From Arthrinium phaeospermum (lineage: Eukaryota; Ascomycota; Sordariomycetes; Amphisphaeriales; Apiosporaceae): a stretch of DNA of 64,000 nucleotides. This document shows, in pieces, positions 29,989 through 40,109 of the stretch; within the stretch, counting starts at the first letter, position 1; every line of letters starts with the position of its first letter. The notes below the pieces were generated by a model, which saw nothing but the letters and a program-made list of their open reading frames with translations, was not told the DNA's origin and did no database searches. Where the stretch lies: the NCBI GenBank assembly GCA_006503535.1, contig QYRS01000006.1:1302001-1366000 (forward strand), given 5' to 3'. The position numbers and the translations under genes are program-made.

Positions 29989-31095
29989 CTATTTGCCCGA
30001 CGCCAGATCCCAAACCTTGCCCATGCCTGCCACGATGTCTTGGGGCAAGGGGCCTTTCCGGATGGCTTCCACGTTGGAAGTCAGGTACCGGGCCTCGCTG
30101 GCCCCCAGAATGATGCTGTCGTCCGGCCCAAGCATGGAGTGATAGCTGATCCATCGGAGCGCAGCCTCGATGGTGGGGATCTTGGCCGGCTTCAGAAGCT
30201 CCTCCAGATGGCGCACGGCAGCATGCAGCTCCGGCTTGTCGTACTGCATCTTGTAGAGCGCCCCAACCATGTCGTCCCTGCCGAACAGCGTTCCCTCGAC
30301 GTCGCCGGCTGTCAGCTTCCCGGACAGCATGCCCCCGGCAACGGGACTGTTGCGGTTCATGTTAGATATCGAAGCGTGTGTGCGAGGAACGATGTTGTCC
30401 TCTTGACTCACCTGTGGGCGTCAAACCGGATGCCGTGCTTTCGGAGAGTTGGCATGAGGGTCTCGTGTCCGCGCTGGAGGAGGTTGTATTTGCCCTGGTA
30501 CACGGTGGGCTTCACGTAGCCTTCGCGCTCGCAGACAGCGATGAAGCTGTTGAGCATGTCCACAGGCCAATTGCACACGCCGAGCTACGTGGGGATGAAG
30601 ACATACGTTAGTACTTGCCGGACGAACCATTGCGACTGGGAAGAGCGGGCGAGGAGGATCTACCTTGTCAAACAGACCCTGCTTATGGAGCTCGTTCAGG
30701 GTGGAGGCCTGGTCCTGAATCGGGGTGGCGTAGTCGGGGGTATGGCAATGCAGGACGTTGACCTTGGCGCTGCCGTCGAGCTGCAGGCTCTTGCGGCTGA
30801 TGTCGAGCGAGGTACGGATCTTGTCCGGCTCCAGGGTGCCGTTGGTATTGTTGGCCTCTATGCTCAAGCCGCGGATCTTGGTGTCGACAGCGAAGCCCTT
30901 GGCGATGGCCTTGAACTCGCCCAAGAGCTTCTCGGAAAGCCCTATGTTGGTCATGGGGTAGAGGGCGGCGGTGTCGACTTCATTGATGCCGAGCGACTGG
31001 GCGAGGCCCAGAATGTCCTGAACTTCTTCGAGTGTCTTGTAATCGTCTCCGAGCCTGGAGCCGCCGAAAATGAGTCGGGGGTATGCTGGAGCCAT
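29989..31095 (-). CDS. Aldo/keto reductase family protein (AKR1)
   Basis: Three exons: 31,095-30,664, 30,584-30,412 and 30,346-29,989, giving 320 residues. The introns have GTAGAT and GTGAGT donors, a TACTAACG branch site in the first and a CTAACATG site in the second, and the phases agree. The expected AKR tetrad is visible: Asp and Tyr in EVDTAALYP, Lys in VDTKI and His in VLHCHTPD. The size and the C-terminal segment (ALRWISYHSMLGPDDSIILG) fit aflatoxin-aldehyde-reductase-like fungal AKRs, which reduce carbonyls with NADPH in the cytosol. It is divergently oriented with respect to the broken diterpene synthase and has a close but damaged paralogue at 34.3 kb with identical intron positions. 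Confidence 0.9.
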
Positions 31096-31970
31096 GATGT
31101 GTGTATGTGTGTGTGAGGGTTTGGGGGCTCTGATGCAGTGGTGCGAGTAGTGTGTGATGTTGTGTGGCAGGCCGAAAATGTCACTGATGAACAAGAGGCA
31201 GCACCAACTTGATGTAAGTGGCAGGTGGGGGGTAGGGAGCGAAGAAAGGGCGACACTAAAAGTAAGAAATTACATAACACTGTACGCGGACAAGTGGGAT
31301 CTGCCCGTGGACAAAAGTGGAACTAGGTATCCGGTGGACAAAGGTGGAACCGCTGTGGAAGGCAGACGGAAAGGAGGCAATGGCTGGCAATGGGGGGGAT
31401 GCTACGCGAGTGGCGCACATGGCGCAAATAGGGCGGAAAATGAGAAGGGGGGGCAGGGAAGCTACAGCTGTCCAGCTCAGATCGGTCTTTCCCAAGACGA
31501 AAACTTGCCAAAAGGGATTTGCAAAGCCGCCGTCAACCAATTAGACTGGCATATTTCCCGTATGTCCATGTACCTGTCCGAGACAGAGGCCCCGGGGCCG
31601 GCCAATCGGTGATGCATGCTTTAGTAATCATTGTGTGTCTTACGAGATCCTTATTAGTTCGCTGAAAGATGATACACCGCCTCGTCGCCGCCATCTGGAC
31701 GAATTTCTAATCCAGCTGTCATGCCAAAATAAGTAGGCAAGGGCTTATGCATGTTACTAGGCCTGTAATGACGGCAACACGGGCAGTAAACCGGCCCGAC
31801 GGCCCAAAGACCATCGCCGCTGCTATATCGCTTATTCAACAAGTGGCCGGTAACTTGGACAACAAGCACGATGCCGACTTAGCTACCTGTGGTCTGGTAC
31901 GCAATAGCTGAACCCCAATCCAAACCCCTATTGTTTCCGGCTATAGTTACTGAAATCCTGAAATCAGGTT
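31096..31970. promoter_or_regulatory. AKR1 upstream region
   Basis: This intergenic stretch contains the AKR1 promoter. An imperfect direct repeat, GTGGACAAAAGTGGAAC and GTGGACAAAGGTGGAAC, lies near 31,307 and 31,336. No TATA box was confidently placed. Part of the diterpene synthase 5' end may have been lost here. Confidence 0.35.
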
Positions 31971-33269
31971 TTGTCGACATTCCAAAATGCTCGCATCCCT
32001 TTTCAGGAGTTGAATGGCGAGGAAATCTCCAGAATTACCAATGTGCTGCATCAAGCCTTGGTGGAGGGGGAAGGCGTGATTGGCTCTGGTATGCCCCATT
32101 TGATGTTCAGGTCAAGCCGAAAAGCCCTCGTTCTAACTCTGCTCTGGGCAGCCCCAGGGCTCAAAGCGCAGCTCAACAGGACCGCTATGGGTATCCAAGC
32201 TTTGTTTTACGCATCGAAGGCCGTGGGGATCCATGGCATGCTGCGGTAATACGAAGCCGACAAGGGTTTTCGTACGTTCGATGGTGAGGACCACTACAGC
32301 CCCAGCGCCAACTGCCAAGTCCTGGCCGCGATTACATGTCAGGACGATATACGCAACTACCGGGGGCCGTTGCTCAAAGCTCTGCGGTTTGTCTGCCAAT
32401 CTTGGTGGGACTCTGATGGTGAATTCCATGACCAATCGGTGAGGAGGGTAGTTTACTTTTCCTGTGCTTAATATTGCTACTTGGCCTAATCCTTTTGTCA
32501 TCATTGCTCGCTATAGACATCTAGCCACCTCGGATGCTCTCTTCGGACTGTCCAGAGCATCATTAAAGTGCTCGGGTCGACCGACCGGAACCAGCCAGAA
32601 CCGCTGCTGGATCGGGACTTGGAGTCTCGACTACTCATTGTCGTCTTCCAAGCCTGTCTGAGGGCAATGCTTCTGCAGAGAGACGATGGGTCGTGGAACT
32701 CCTCAGCCGAGGAGTCGGCCTACGGAGTTCTTCTTCTTTGTGAAGCGCGTCTGCTCTCCATTTTCAACACGCTCGCATCTACTCTGGATCTGGCGGTGAC
32801 GCGCGGGGCGGCCTATCTCGAAACCGTTGATGTATCCAAGCCAACCCAGCCGCCCGATGGCCCCGCCACGCCCCAATCGATATGCAGCAAGGTGCTTCAC
32901 GTTCTTGCAGCACTGCATAGAGCATCGCTCCCGACATCTGACGGCGTCCTGGACGGATACTTCGATCTGGCGCGAGCCACCAAGGGGCGTAAACACGTCA
33001 AGCCACTCCAGATGACGCCTCTTTTCACCAAGTCACCCGGCTGGCAGACCCAAGCGTCCATGATCGAATAGGCCTTGTTCCAACCCCTGCTCTACGGGCG
33101 GCGGCTCGACATATTCCCCCGAAAGGGCATGGAGGACGACGCAAAGTACTTTGACATCATCCCGCTCACCTGGACCAGCCGCCCCTACTCGTTTTCCTTC
33201 GGGTGCTGCCTCATGAGCTCGGGCCTGCTGGCGGGCCGGGAGTGCTTCCCCGCGGTCCAAGAGAAATAA
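31971..33269 (+). pseudogene. Decayed bifunctional diterpene synthase (CPS/KS type)
   Basis: Residual similarity to fungal copalyl diphosphate/ent-kaurene-type synthases runs in order: NARIPFQELNGEEISRITNV; a position where the class II DxDDTA acid motif is expected but reads QLNRTA; FRTFDGEDHYSPSANCQVL (family pattern F.TY.GERDPS.SANCNVL); KALRFVCQSWWDSDGEFHD; a plausible intron at about 32,438-32,515 (GTGAGG donor, TATAG acceptor); LLQRDDGSWNSSAEESAYGV; and LDIFPRKGMEDDAKYFDIIP with LTWTS. In-frame stops occur at 32,247 (TAA) and 33,069 (TAG), and the frame ends at 33,267, before the class I DDxxD/NSE region. The catalytic acids of both active sites are therefore missing. It lies between two aldo/keto reductase genes. 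Confidence 0.8.
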
Positions 33270-34270
33270 TTTGTGGGTATCATTGACTATATAGATGCTG
33301 CTTGGTCAAACCCTTTCGGTCAGTGACTGTTTCTGAGTCAGACCGAGCTGAGTTGTGACTCCCCCCTGTTTGTCCCACGAACACCATATTAGTACATTAA
33401 AGCAGCTAGTCTTATTCTCCCCTGCAAGTTATTCATTCGGCATTCGGAACGCGTTACTGCAATAGTATCGTGCCATATGTGGTATAGGAGCCTTTGTGAG
33501 ATGCTACCATCTGCGAGGCCAAAAGCTCGAAAAGTGAAAAGAAGTATAGATGGTTCAACTTCATCTGGTACACCATACTTCACATACGTCCCGCTCTCGA
33601 AATGCATCGATCAACCAATCCTTCAACTTAAAAGGACTGACGATCGTCATCATCGCCTTCGACTGCGAGTCGCCCCGTCTGTGGCCTCGTGCGTCCGAAT
33701 CAATCACCTCTTTTGGGGTCGGATGTAGCTGTACACTGCGCCTAGACAGCTTGACCTGGTCCTGGCTAGCATGGCTTCCTGAAGGGGTGGCACATTGGTG
33801 GTCTTGGTTGCTATCACGGTGGTCTTCTGTCAACACGTTGCTGATATATTGAATATATCAAGTAATTGGTATTCCCTATCGTCACATTGAATCCGAATTC
33901 AGTAAATTCAATAATAAAACACTTATATTCAAGAGTCTACTAAGGATGTTTCACTATAAAAATATTGATTGATTCATACGACCTGCTGGTAAAGTCTTCC
34001 CCTGCCAACGGTTTTTTTTTCCACCGGCAGTTCCACTGTTCCCCGGTGCCTAACCCCACTATTACCGGCCCCGACTCCCCCGTTGTTCACTACTTACTAG
34101 CTCCACTATTTCTCAGACAGTTGTTCCCAGAGGCATTACTTTGATTTCGGTTCACGTGCCTCCTCTCTTAAATCAGCTGGTACGGTTTTTTTTCCAGCGA
34201 AATACCATCTTCAGGCTACCCAACGGCGATCAACCCCCCATCACGTCAAGAACCAAATTTCCCAAGCACC
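33270..34270. promoter_or_regulatory. Region upstream of AKR2
   Basis: A short AT-rich patch (33,840-33,970) is followed by pyrimidine-rich text typical of fungal core promoters, with a CACGTG E-box-like hexamer near 34,155, about 115 bp before the AKR2 ATG. No trace of the missing class I domain of the diterpene synthase was found. Confidence 0.4.
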
Positions 34271-35511
34271 ATGTCTCAGCCACACCCTCGACTGATTCTC
34301 GGCGGTGACAGCCTTGCCGCTGATCATAAGACAGACGCTCAGGTCATTCTGGGCACAGCCCACTGGCTTGGGATCCGTGAGGTGGACGCTGCTGGACGCT
34401 TCCCCGCCACCCAGATGCAGCTCTCTGAGATGATTCTCGGAGAGAGCAAGGCCATCTCGAAGGGGCTTGCTGTGAACACCAAGATTGTCTCTTGGATGAG
34501 TGTCGACACCACGGCCCTGAAGGGGGACAACATCCGCTATTCGCTTCTCTGCAGCCGCGAGAACCTACAGCTGGAGGGCAGCCAGAAAATCAACATCTTG
34601 ATTTGCCACGCCCCCGACTATGACACCCCTATCGAGGAACAGGCTTCGGCTCTCAACGAACTCCACCAACAGGGAGTCTTTGATAAGGTAGGTACTCCTC
34701 GCCCTTACAAATGATCGGCAAGGGGTCATATGTAGTACAGTTGCTGACTACTGGTTTTTCTGTCAATCTAGCTTGGCGTTTGCAGCTGGCCCTTGGACAC
34801 TCTGAGCACCTTCGTCGACTTCTGCGAGAGCAAGGGCTATGTTAAGCCGTCTGTCTACCAAGGCCACTACAATGTTCTCCAGCGCGGCCGCGAGACTGTC
34901 ATGCCCACTCTACGCAAGTACGGTATCCGGTTTGATGCCCACAGGTAAGTCATCAAATGCCGCATGTCCGCTAAAGACGTTAAGAGACTAACCAAGATGA
35001 ACCGCAACAGTATCCTGGCTGATGGCTTCCTGTCCGGCAGTCTGACCACCGGCAACGTGGAGGGAACCCGTTTCGGGAAGGAGGGCGAGACTCTCATGGA
35101 GCGCTCCATGAGTGCTGCCCTCAAGCAGATGTACGACAAGCCGGAGATGCACGAAGCAATGCGTTTTCTTGACGAGGTTCTGGAGCCCATCAACAAGCCT
35201 AAGCAGGAGTGGCTTGATAACCCCTCCGTTACCTCCATGAGCTGAAGAAGCCCAAGGTCACCAAGGTCGAGCTCGCGCTGCGATGGGTTTGCTATCACTC
35301 GATGCTTACCCCAGAGGACAGCATCATCCTGGGCGTCAGTAAGCCGCAGCAGCTCTCTGCCAACGTCGCGGCCATCGAGAAGGGGCCCTTGCCTGACGAT
35401 CTCCTTGCAGCCGTGGAGAAGGCTTGGAAGCTGGCTCAGGTCACCAACAAGAAGTCGACCGTCAACCATGCCCGAGCCCCCTGTGAGTCGCGTGCCGGCT
35501 CATCCTCTTGA
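34271..35511 (+). pseudogene. Aldo/keto reductase paralogue (AKR2), frameshifted
   Basis: Exons 34,271-34,687, 34,772-34,944 and from 35,011 match AKR1 in intron position and phase; exon 2 is 173 nt in both. In exon 3 the frame ends at a TGA near 35,243, while the adjacent frame continues with KKPKVTKVELALRWVCYHSM and the rest of the AKR C-terminus to 35,511, so a one-base loss near 35,240 is likely. The segment just before it, PINKPKQEWLDNPSVTSM, has no counterpart in AKR1. The catalytic Tyr is Phe (EVDAAGRFP), while Asp, Lys (VNTKI) and His (LICHAPD) remain. Either a pseudogene or a catalytically altered protein with an assembly error. Confidence 0.75.
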
Positions 35512-36396
35512 AGAGATGCTTTCGCATGGTATTCGTAGCGTACGTTCTACATCAAGCCGGCATAATCATAGCTATTGTTGTTCTCGTCATTACATAGTTG
35601 AGGGCCTTGAACCCTTGCAGAACGTGGTCTGAGAACCACTGCGCTCCGTAGTTCACCTAAAACTGGTTTTACCCAAGTTATGCTTTACAAGTAAAAACCT
35701 CCAACTTTTTTCCAGAAAGGGTAATGAAGACGATGGGAAATAATGTGACACTATACCATGCTAGTAGACTAAATAGCTGCCAGACATGTTACCTTTCATG
35801 CCTTGCGACCTCTTGTTTTTACGATATTATGGACAAGCAATCCTCGTAAGAAGCCCATTCTTTCCATGTTTCCTTTATGTTTTCTTGGTTGATACCAGTA
35901 GTATTGATGTGAATTTATATAGGCAGATACCTGCATGGCAATCCTTTAGAGAGGCCCGTTGTACTATTGAGATCGGTAATTTGCACTCTGTGAGAGTCCT
36001 GTTTCGTCTAGCTTTGGTTAGTATTAAATTAAAGATTATAACACGAAATAACAAAAGGGTGAAGCAGGGTAGGCGGCACAATCACCTATTAACGCCAGCC
36101 TGGGTGATTTTGATCTTATTCGAAATTCCAGCACTGTCTTGAGAGGAAACAATTCACCTCACTGGACCCCACGGAAGCCATCAACAGGGATCCAGATATC
36201 AAACAATGGGTATAAGTGCAGAACGGGTGACAAAACGACGAGGTCAGGAGCTCACTTCTCCGAACAGACTGCAGAGAATAACACATATTCTGACTATGTC
36301 CAACCACAGGTAAACCAGCACACTTGGTTTCTGGATACCCCTGCGCATTCATACTAACCGAAAAGCATCCCACTCTGACCGACATACCTGCCGAGC
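35512..36396. other. Intergenic stretch
   Basis: Moderately AT-rich. A plus-strand open frame of 118 codons (35,786-36,142) has hydrophobic but otherwise random-looking sequence. No feature recognised. Confidence 0.4.
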
Positions 36397-37461
36397 CTAG
36401 CAAATGTTCCTCGCCCCATTCCCCGACAAGCTCCAGTTGACATTCTGCCCGCAAGGCGACTCCCGTACCGACGCCCCATTAACGGTCAGGGTAATCCAGA
36501 TATCGCGGTTGTTAGGAAACTCGTTCCGAGCCGACAGCCGAACCTCGCCACCCCCGTTGACAGTCCCACCGCGAATCGACAAGTTATAACAGTTCTCAAT
36601 CAGAATAGCATTGTTGCCGTTGTTAGCCAGATCGACACTGGTAATGACCGCCCCGCCCGACTGCGACACGCAAAAGACCCCCCGCCCGCCGCCGCGCGAC
36701 ACGACCTTGTCCACGTAGACGTTGGTGTTGTAGTTCCCGTTCTCGTTCTGCCCGTTGTTATTGGCAAAACGCAGCGTGGCGTACCCGGTGCCCGCCGCCA
36801 CATTATCCCCGTCCACGAGCCCGACCCGCACGTTGCGCGACGTCTGGATCAGCAGCCCGGACTCGCCCACATTGCGCGCAATAACCTGCCCGATCTCGAG
36901 CCCGTCGATATTGAACGTCTCGACGGCGTGGCTGCCCGCGCCCGTGACGCGCACGCTGTCCATCTTGACGTTGTAGTTCCAGGGGGCGTCGCGATCGAAC
37001 CGGATCCCGAGCCCCGTGTCGAGGTTCATGACGATCTGCCCGAGCGTCAGGTCGCGGACGCCGTGGAAGCGCAGGCCGAAGTAGGGCCCGCCCGTCATGG
37101 TGAGGTAGGGGATGCGGACGCCGTTGGTGTTGAGGGACTCGATGGCGCCCTTGCCGTTGTTCCAGCCGGTGTGGATGGTGCCGCAGCCCTCGAAGGTCTT
37201 GCCGCTCGAGATGCTCAACGTGCTGGCGCCGATGGAGCCCGAGGCCAGGACGGCGACGCGCTGGCCGCTGCTGATGGAGTCCAGGGCCGCTTGGATCGCG
37301 GCGCGGTAGTCGCCGCCCGAGTAGACCGTGTTGGAGCCGCGGGTCGCGGTGAAGGAGTTGCCCGAGCCTGTCACTTTGGCATCGGGGGTGCCTGAGCCGC
37401 ATTGGGCATGGACGGCGGAGGCGAGTGCGAGCACCGCCCCAAATACGGAAAGTCTGACCAT
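36397..37461 (-). CDS. Secreted right-handed parallel beta-helix protein
   Basis: Single-exon gene of 354 codons from ATG at 37,461. Residues 1-19 (MVRLSVFGAVLALASAVHA) form a typical signal peptide. The rest is a string of short strands rich in G, N, V, I and D (for example GLRFHGVRDLTLGQIVMNLD and IDGLEIGQVIARNVGESGLL), the pattern of pectin-lyase-fold beta-helices, ending with a Cys as last residue. The size is that of fungal cell-wall-degrading enzymes of this fold, but no polygalacturonase or pectate-lyase catalytic signature was identified, so the substrate is unknown. Likely secreted and active on an extracellular polysaccharide (inference). Confidence 0.85.
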   Translation of the reverse strand: MVRLSVFGAVLALASAVHAQCGSGTPDAKVTGSGNSFTATRGSNTVYSGGDYRAAIQAALDSISSGQRVAVLASGSIGASTLSISSGKTFEGCGTIHTGWNNGKGAIESLNTNGVRIPYLTMTGGPYFGLRFHGVRDLTLGQIVMNLDTGLGIRFDRDAPWNYNVKMDSVRVTGAGSHAVETFNIDGLEIGQVIARNVGESGLLIQTSRNVRVGLVDGDNVAAGTGYATLRFANNNGQNENGNYNTNVYVDKVVSRGGGRGVFCVSQSGGAVITSVDLANNGNNAILIENCYNLSIRGGTVNGGGEVRLSARNEFPNNRDIWITLTVNGASVRESPCGQNVNWSLSGNGARNIC

Positions 37462-38048
37462 CGTGGGGTTTCTGCAACGTTAGACTAGTAACAAGACTAG
37501 GTGGTTATTCACAAGGTTTCTAAGGGCGATTCCATTGCATCAACTCTTTATACCATGTCTTGAACTGCAAAGTAACTATGGCGACTTCGCCCCTCAACAA
37601 GGTATTATATGGGCAGGCCCCATCATTGGAGGAAAATATGCATTCACGTGCGTTGGAGAGCCTGAGAATAAGAAACTTCAAGACTGCCGGGCAGAACGTG
37701 CGTCAATTTGGCGCAGAAAGAAATGCTACTCTGCATCTATAGCTACATCTATACCCTTACAAAATCTCCTGGGCCGCCATCTGTTTGGCGCAAATTCAGT
37801 TGCGATGGACCCACGGCCAAAGTATCTCCGCATTGGCAGTAGACTTGAGTAGTATCCATATCCTTGGCGCCTGCCATGCGGGGGTTCGCCTCCGAAAATG
37901 TGCATTTGCTTCTTATGCTGCCAAGAAGCACTAAAACTGATTACCCCTTGCCGCATAGCATAATGCTAATGCACTCCACGTGAGCCTTTGCACGCCACGA
38001 ACAGTTTCAAGCTACGGGCTGACTAATTCCCTGTACCCGGTATTGCCC
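37462..38048. other. Intergenic region, includes beta-helix gene promoter
   Basis: No coding or structural feature recognised. Confidence 0.4.
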
Positions 38049-39407
38049 TCAATCAGAAAAATCAGAAAACGGAAATTCCGTTGAAAACTGCTTGTCGTCT
38101 TGCAGTCTCGGCTTCCAGAAGTAGACCTCATGGACAACGGTGGTGTCCTTCTCTTCGGGCCCTGCAGGTTCGCCGTCGGAAACTCGATGTGGTCCGGTCC
38201 CGCGCAGCGAGGACATTCGGTACTTGGACCCCAGGTAGTCCAGCAGCATGGACATCGGCACCGCATCCCCAAGTTGCCTCCGAATGTAGTAGATGGGCGC
38301 GGCAAAGTGGTATGTGTTAAAATTGAGAAACACCATGAGTCGCTGGCTCCCATCTCGTTTGCTTCCAGTCTCGCCCAGTACCGATAGTGGGTGATTCTTG
38401 AGGGGAGGCCAGTAAATAGATGCCACTGCCTGCCCTACCCGAGCTGTCATGTCCTTGTCGCCCATCATATCCAGATGCTTTTGGTGAGAGAAACCAAGAT
38501 GGTCCGGATGACGTAGCAGGTTAACGTGGGTCAAGGTCACAGTGTCCAGCCGGAGCTGGTCGACGGTCTTCTCTAGGGTCTGGGCCCATTCTGTGAACAC
38601 CGGATCGGTCTCCACGAGCTTCTCTCTCTGTGACCTGGTCTTCGTGGTTGTCTTGGGATCAAGATACTTGCCGTTGTATCTCTCCTGCGCCTTATAGTGG
38701 CCAAAGTCGACTCGAATCGTCTTCAGGGCCGAAAGGGCGGAGGTCGGGACCACCTGCGAGAGAAAGGCGGGGCCGGCCAGTGTATGAGACCCTCTCATCG
38801 GCAAGTTGCCCCAGGGTCCGGAGGCACCTAGGTCGAAAGAGTTTGCCGAGTAGAAGACGGTGTTGCAGATATCCCGGAAGCCACGGCTGACAAGGAACAG
38901 CGATGCCGGCGTCTGCCAGTTGCGAGAATACGCGAACTCGAGATGGGCAGCCATGTCCGGGGGCTTGAACTCGCATATGTAATGCTGGCATTCACAGCTC
39001 TCGCCGGAGTAGATCAAATAGCCATCTTGGGAGTCCCAGGTGTGGGAACAATGGCATTGTGAATCCTGATCGGTTCGCGGACCCATGAACTTGCCGGTGC
39101 AGTCAAAGTGCTTTGCTGGATGGCATTGATCGTCGGCGGTGCCGCAGGTAGGATCACAGGTCTCCGGGCGCTCGGGAGCAAAATCTATGCCTGCGGCGCG
39201 TCTCCGAACGACCCAAAGACTAAAGCCTTGGTTGACGCGCCATGCCACAGCAGAATCTGGCGCGACTAGATTCGTGCATCGAAGGATGCCCAACTGGAGT
39301 TCCACGGGCAGGTTGAAGAAGGGAAAATGTGTTGGCTTGGGTTGCTGGGTCAAAGGAGATTTGGACCCTCCACTGTTGGCTGGGTTGTCCATCTCAGAAG
39401 TAGTCAT
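38049..39407 (-). CDS. F-box-like hypothetical protein
   Basis: Open frame of 452 codons. I start it at the ATG at 39,407, which has an ACC-ATG context; the frame is open 12 codons further up but without an ATG. Residues about 25-60 (FPFFNLPVELQLGILRCTNL) match an F-box-like helix. A central region holds many Cys and His (CDPTCGTADDQCHPAKHFDC, QCHCSHTW, CECQHYIC), suggesting a metal-binding insert, followed by the typical repeat-poor C-terminal region of fungal F-box proteins (SLFLVSRGFRDICNTVFYSA). F-box proteins act as substrate adaptors of SCF ubiquitin ligases; here no partner can be inferred. Confidence 0.75.
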   Translation of the reverse strand: MTTSEMDNPANSGGSKSPLTQQPKPTHFPFFNLPVELQLGILRCTNLVAPDSAVAWRVNQGFSLWVVRRRAAGIDFAPERPETCDPTCGTADDQCHPAKHFDCTGKFMGPRTDQDSQCHCSHTWDSQDGYLIYSGESCECQHYICEFKPPDMAAHLEFAYSRNWQTPASLFLVSRGFRDICNTVFYSANSFDLGASGPWGNLPMRGSHTLAGPAFLSQVVPTSALSALKTIRVDFGHYKAQERYNGKYLDPKTTTKTRSQREKLVETDPVFTEWAQTLEKTVDQLRLDTVTLTHVNLLRHPDHLGFSHQKHLDMMGDKDMTARVGQAVASIYWPPLKNHPLSVLGETGSKRDGSQRLMVFLNFNTYHFAAPIYYIRRQLGDAVPMSMLLDYLGSKYRMSSLRGTGPHRVSDGEPAGPEEKDTTVVHEVYFWKPRLQDDKQFSTEFPFSDFSD

Positions 39408-40109
39408 GGTGGGAGGAAGTGAACATTCTCTGTTGATGATCAAGTAGTAGTGGCTGTTTTTTTGCGTACTTCAACGACCCGATCTGGAGAGAGAGTGCAG
39501 AGACTGGAATGGGGAAATGATGATCAGATGTGAAAAGATGAACGCGGTAATGTAGCATGGATGCCGCGAGCAATTGACTTTGGCAAACACAGTGGATGTT
39601 GACAACGGTGGAGCTTTCGAGCTTCGATTCAATGTTCCTTTTCTTTTCTAACTCTTATCGATTGTCCTTGGCAGAAACGGTCGCCCCTAAGTTAGGTACC
39701 TAAGCTGGCAATTCCACGTGCTGTGGGTTAGCATGCAAGGCTGCCATGCCAACGCCTGTGGGTGCCTTTCAGCCGGTCGTTTCAACTCTTTTGTCCGTAG
39801 CCAAGTGATGGGGGGTCTTCATGAACGAAAATGTCCCTATGAAATGAGCTGGTGCTTTCAAAGCTCTGGTATATTACATTGCATGCATTCCACTTAATCC
39901 TTGAGGATGTTCACAGAAATGTAAGGCAAGAGTGCATAGTATTCATCCAGTCAGCCCAACGTGTAGCTTACTGAGGCTATGGCAATGGCTAAGATACAGC
40001 AATGGTTGGTCTACATGATTTCAGTTCCAGAAATATATAACCTCATTATCAAACTCAGTATCATGGACTTTCGTCTCTCAGACAGGTATCCAGTAACAAG
40101 AGCCGGTGC
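39408..40109. other. Intergenic region
   Basis: Promoter of the F-box-like gene and 3' side of the AAA gene. No further feature recognised. Confidence 0.4.
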
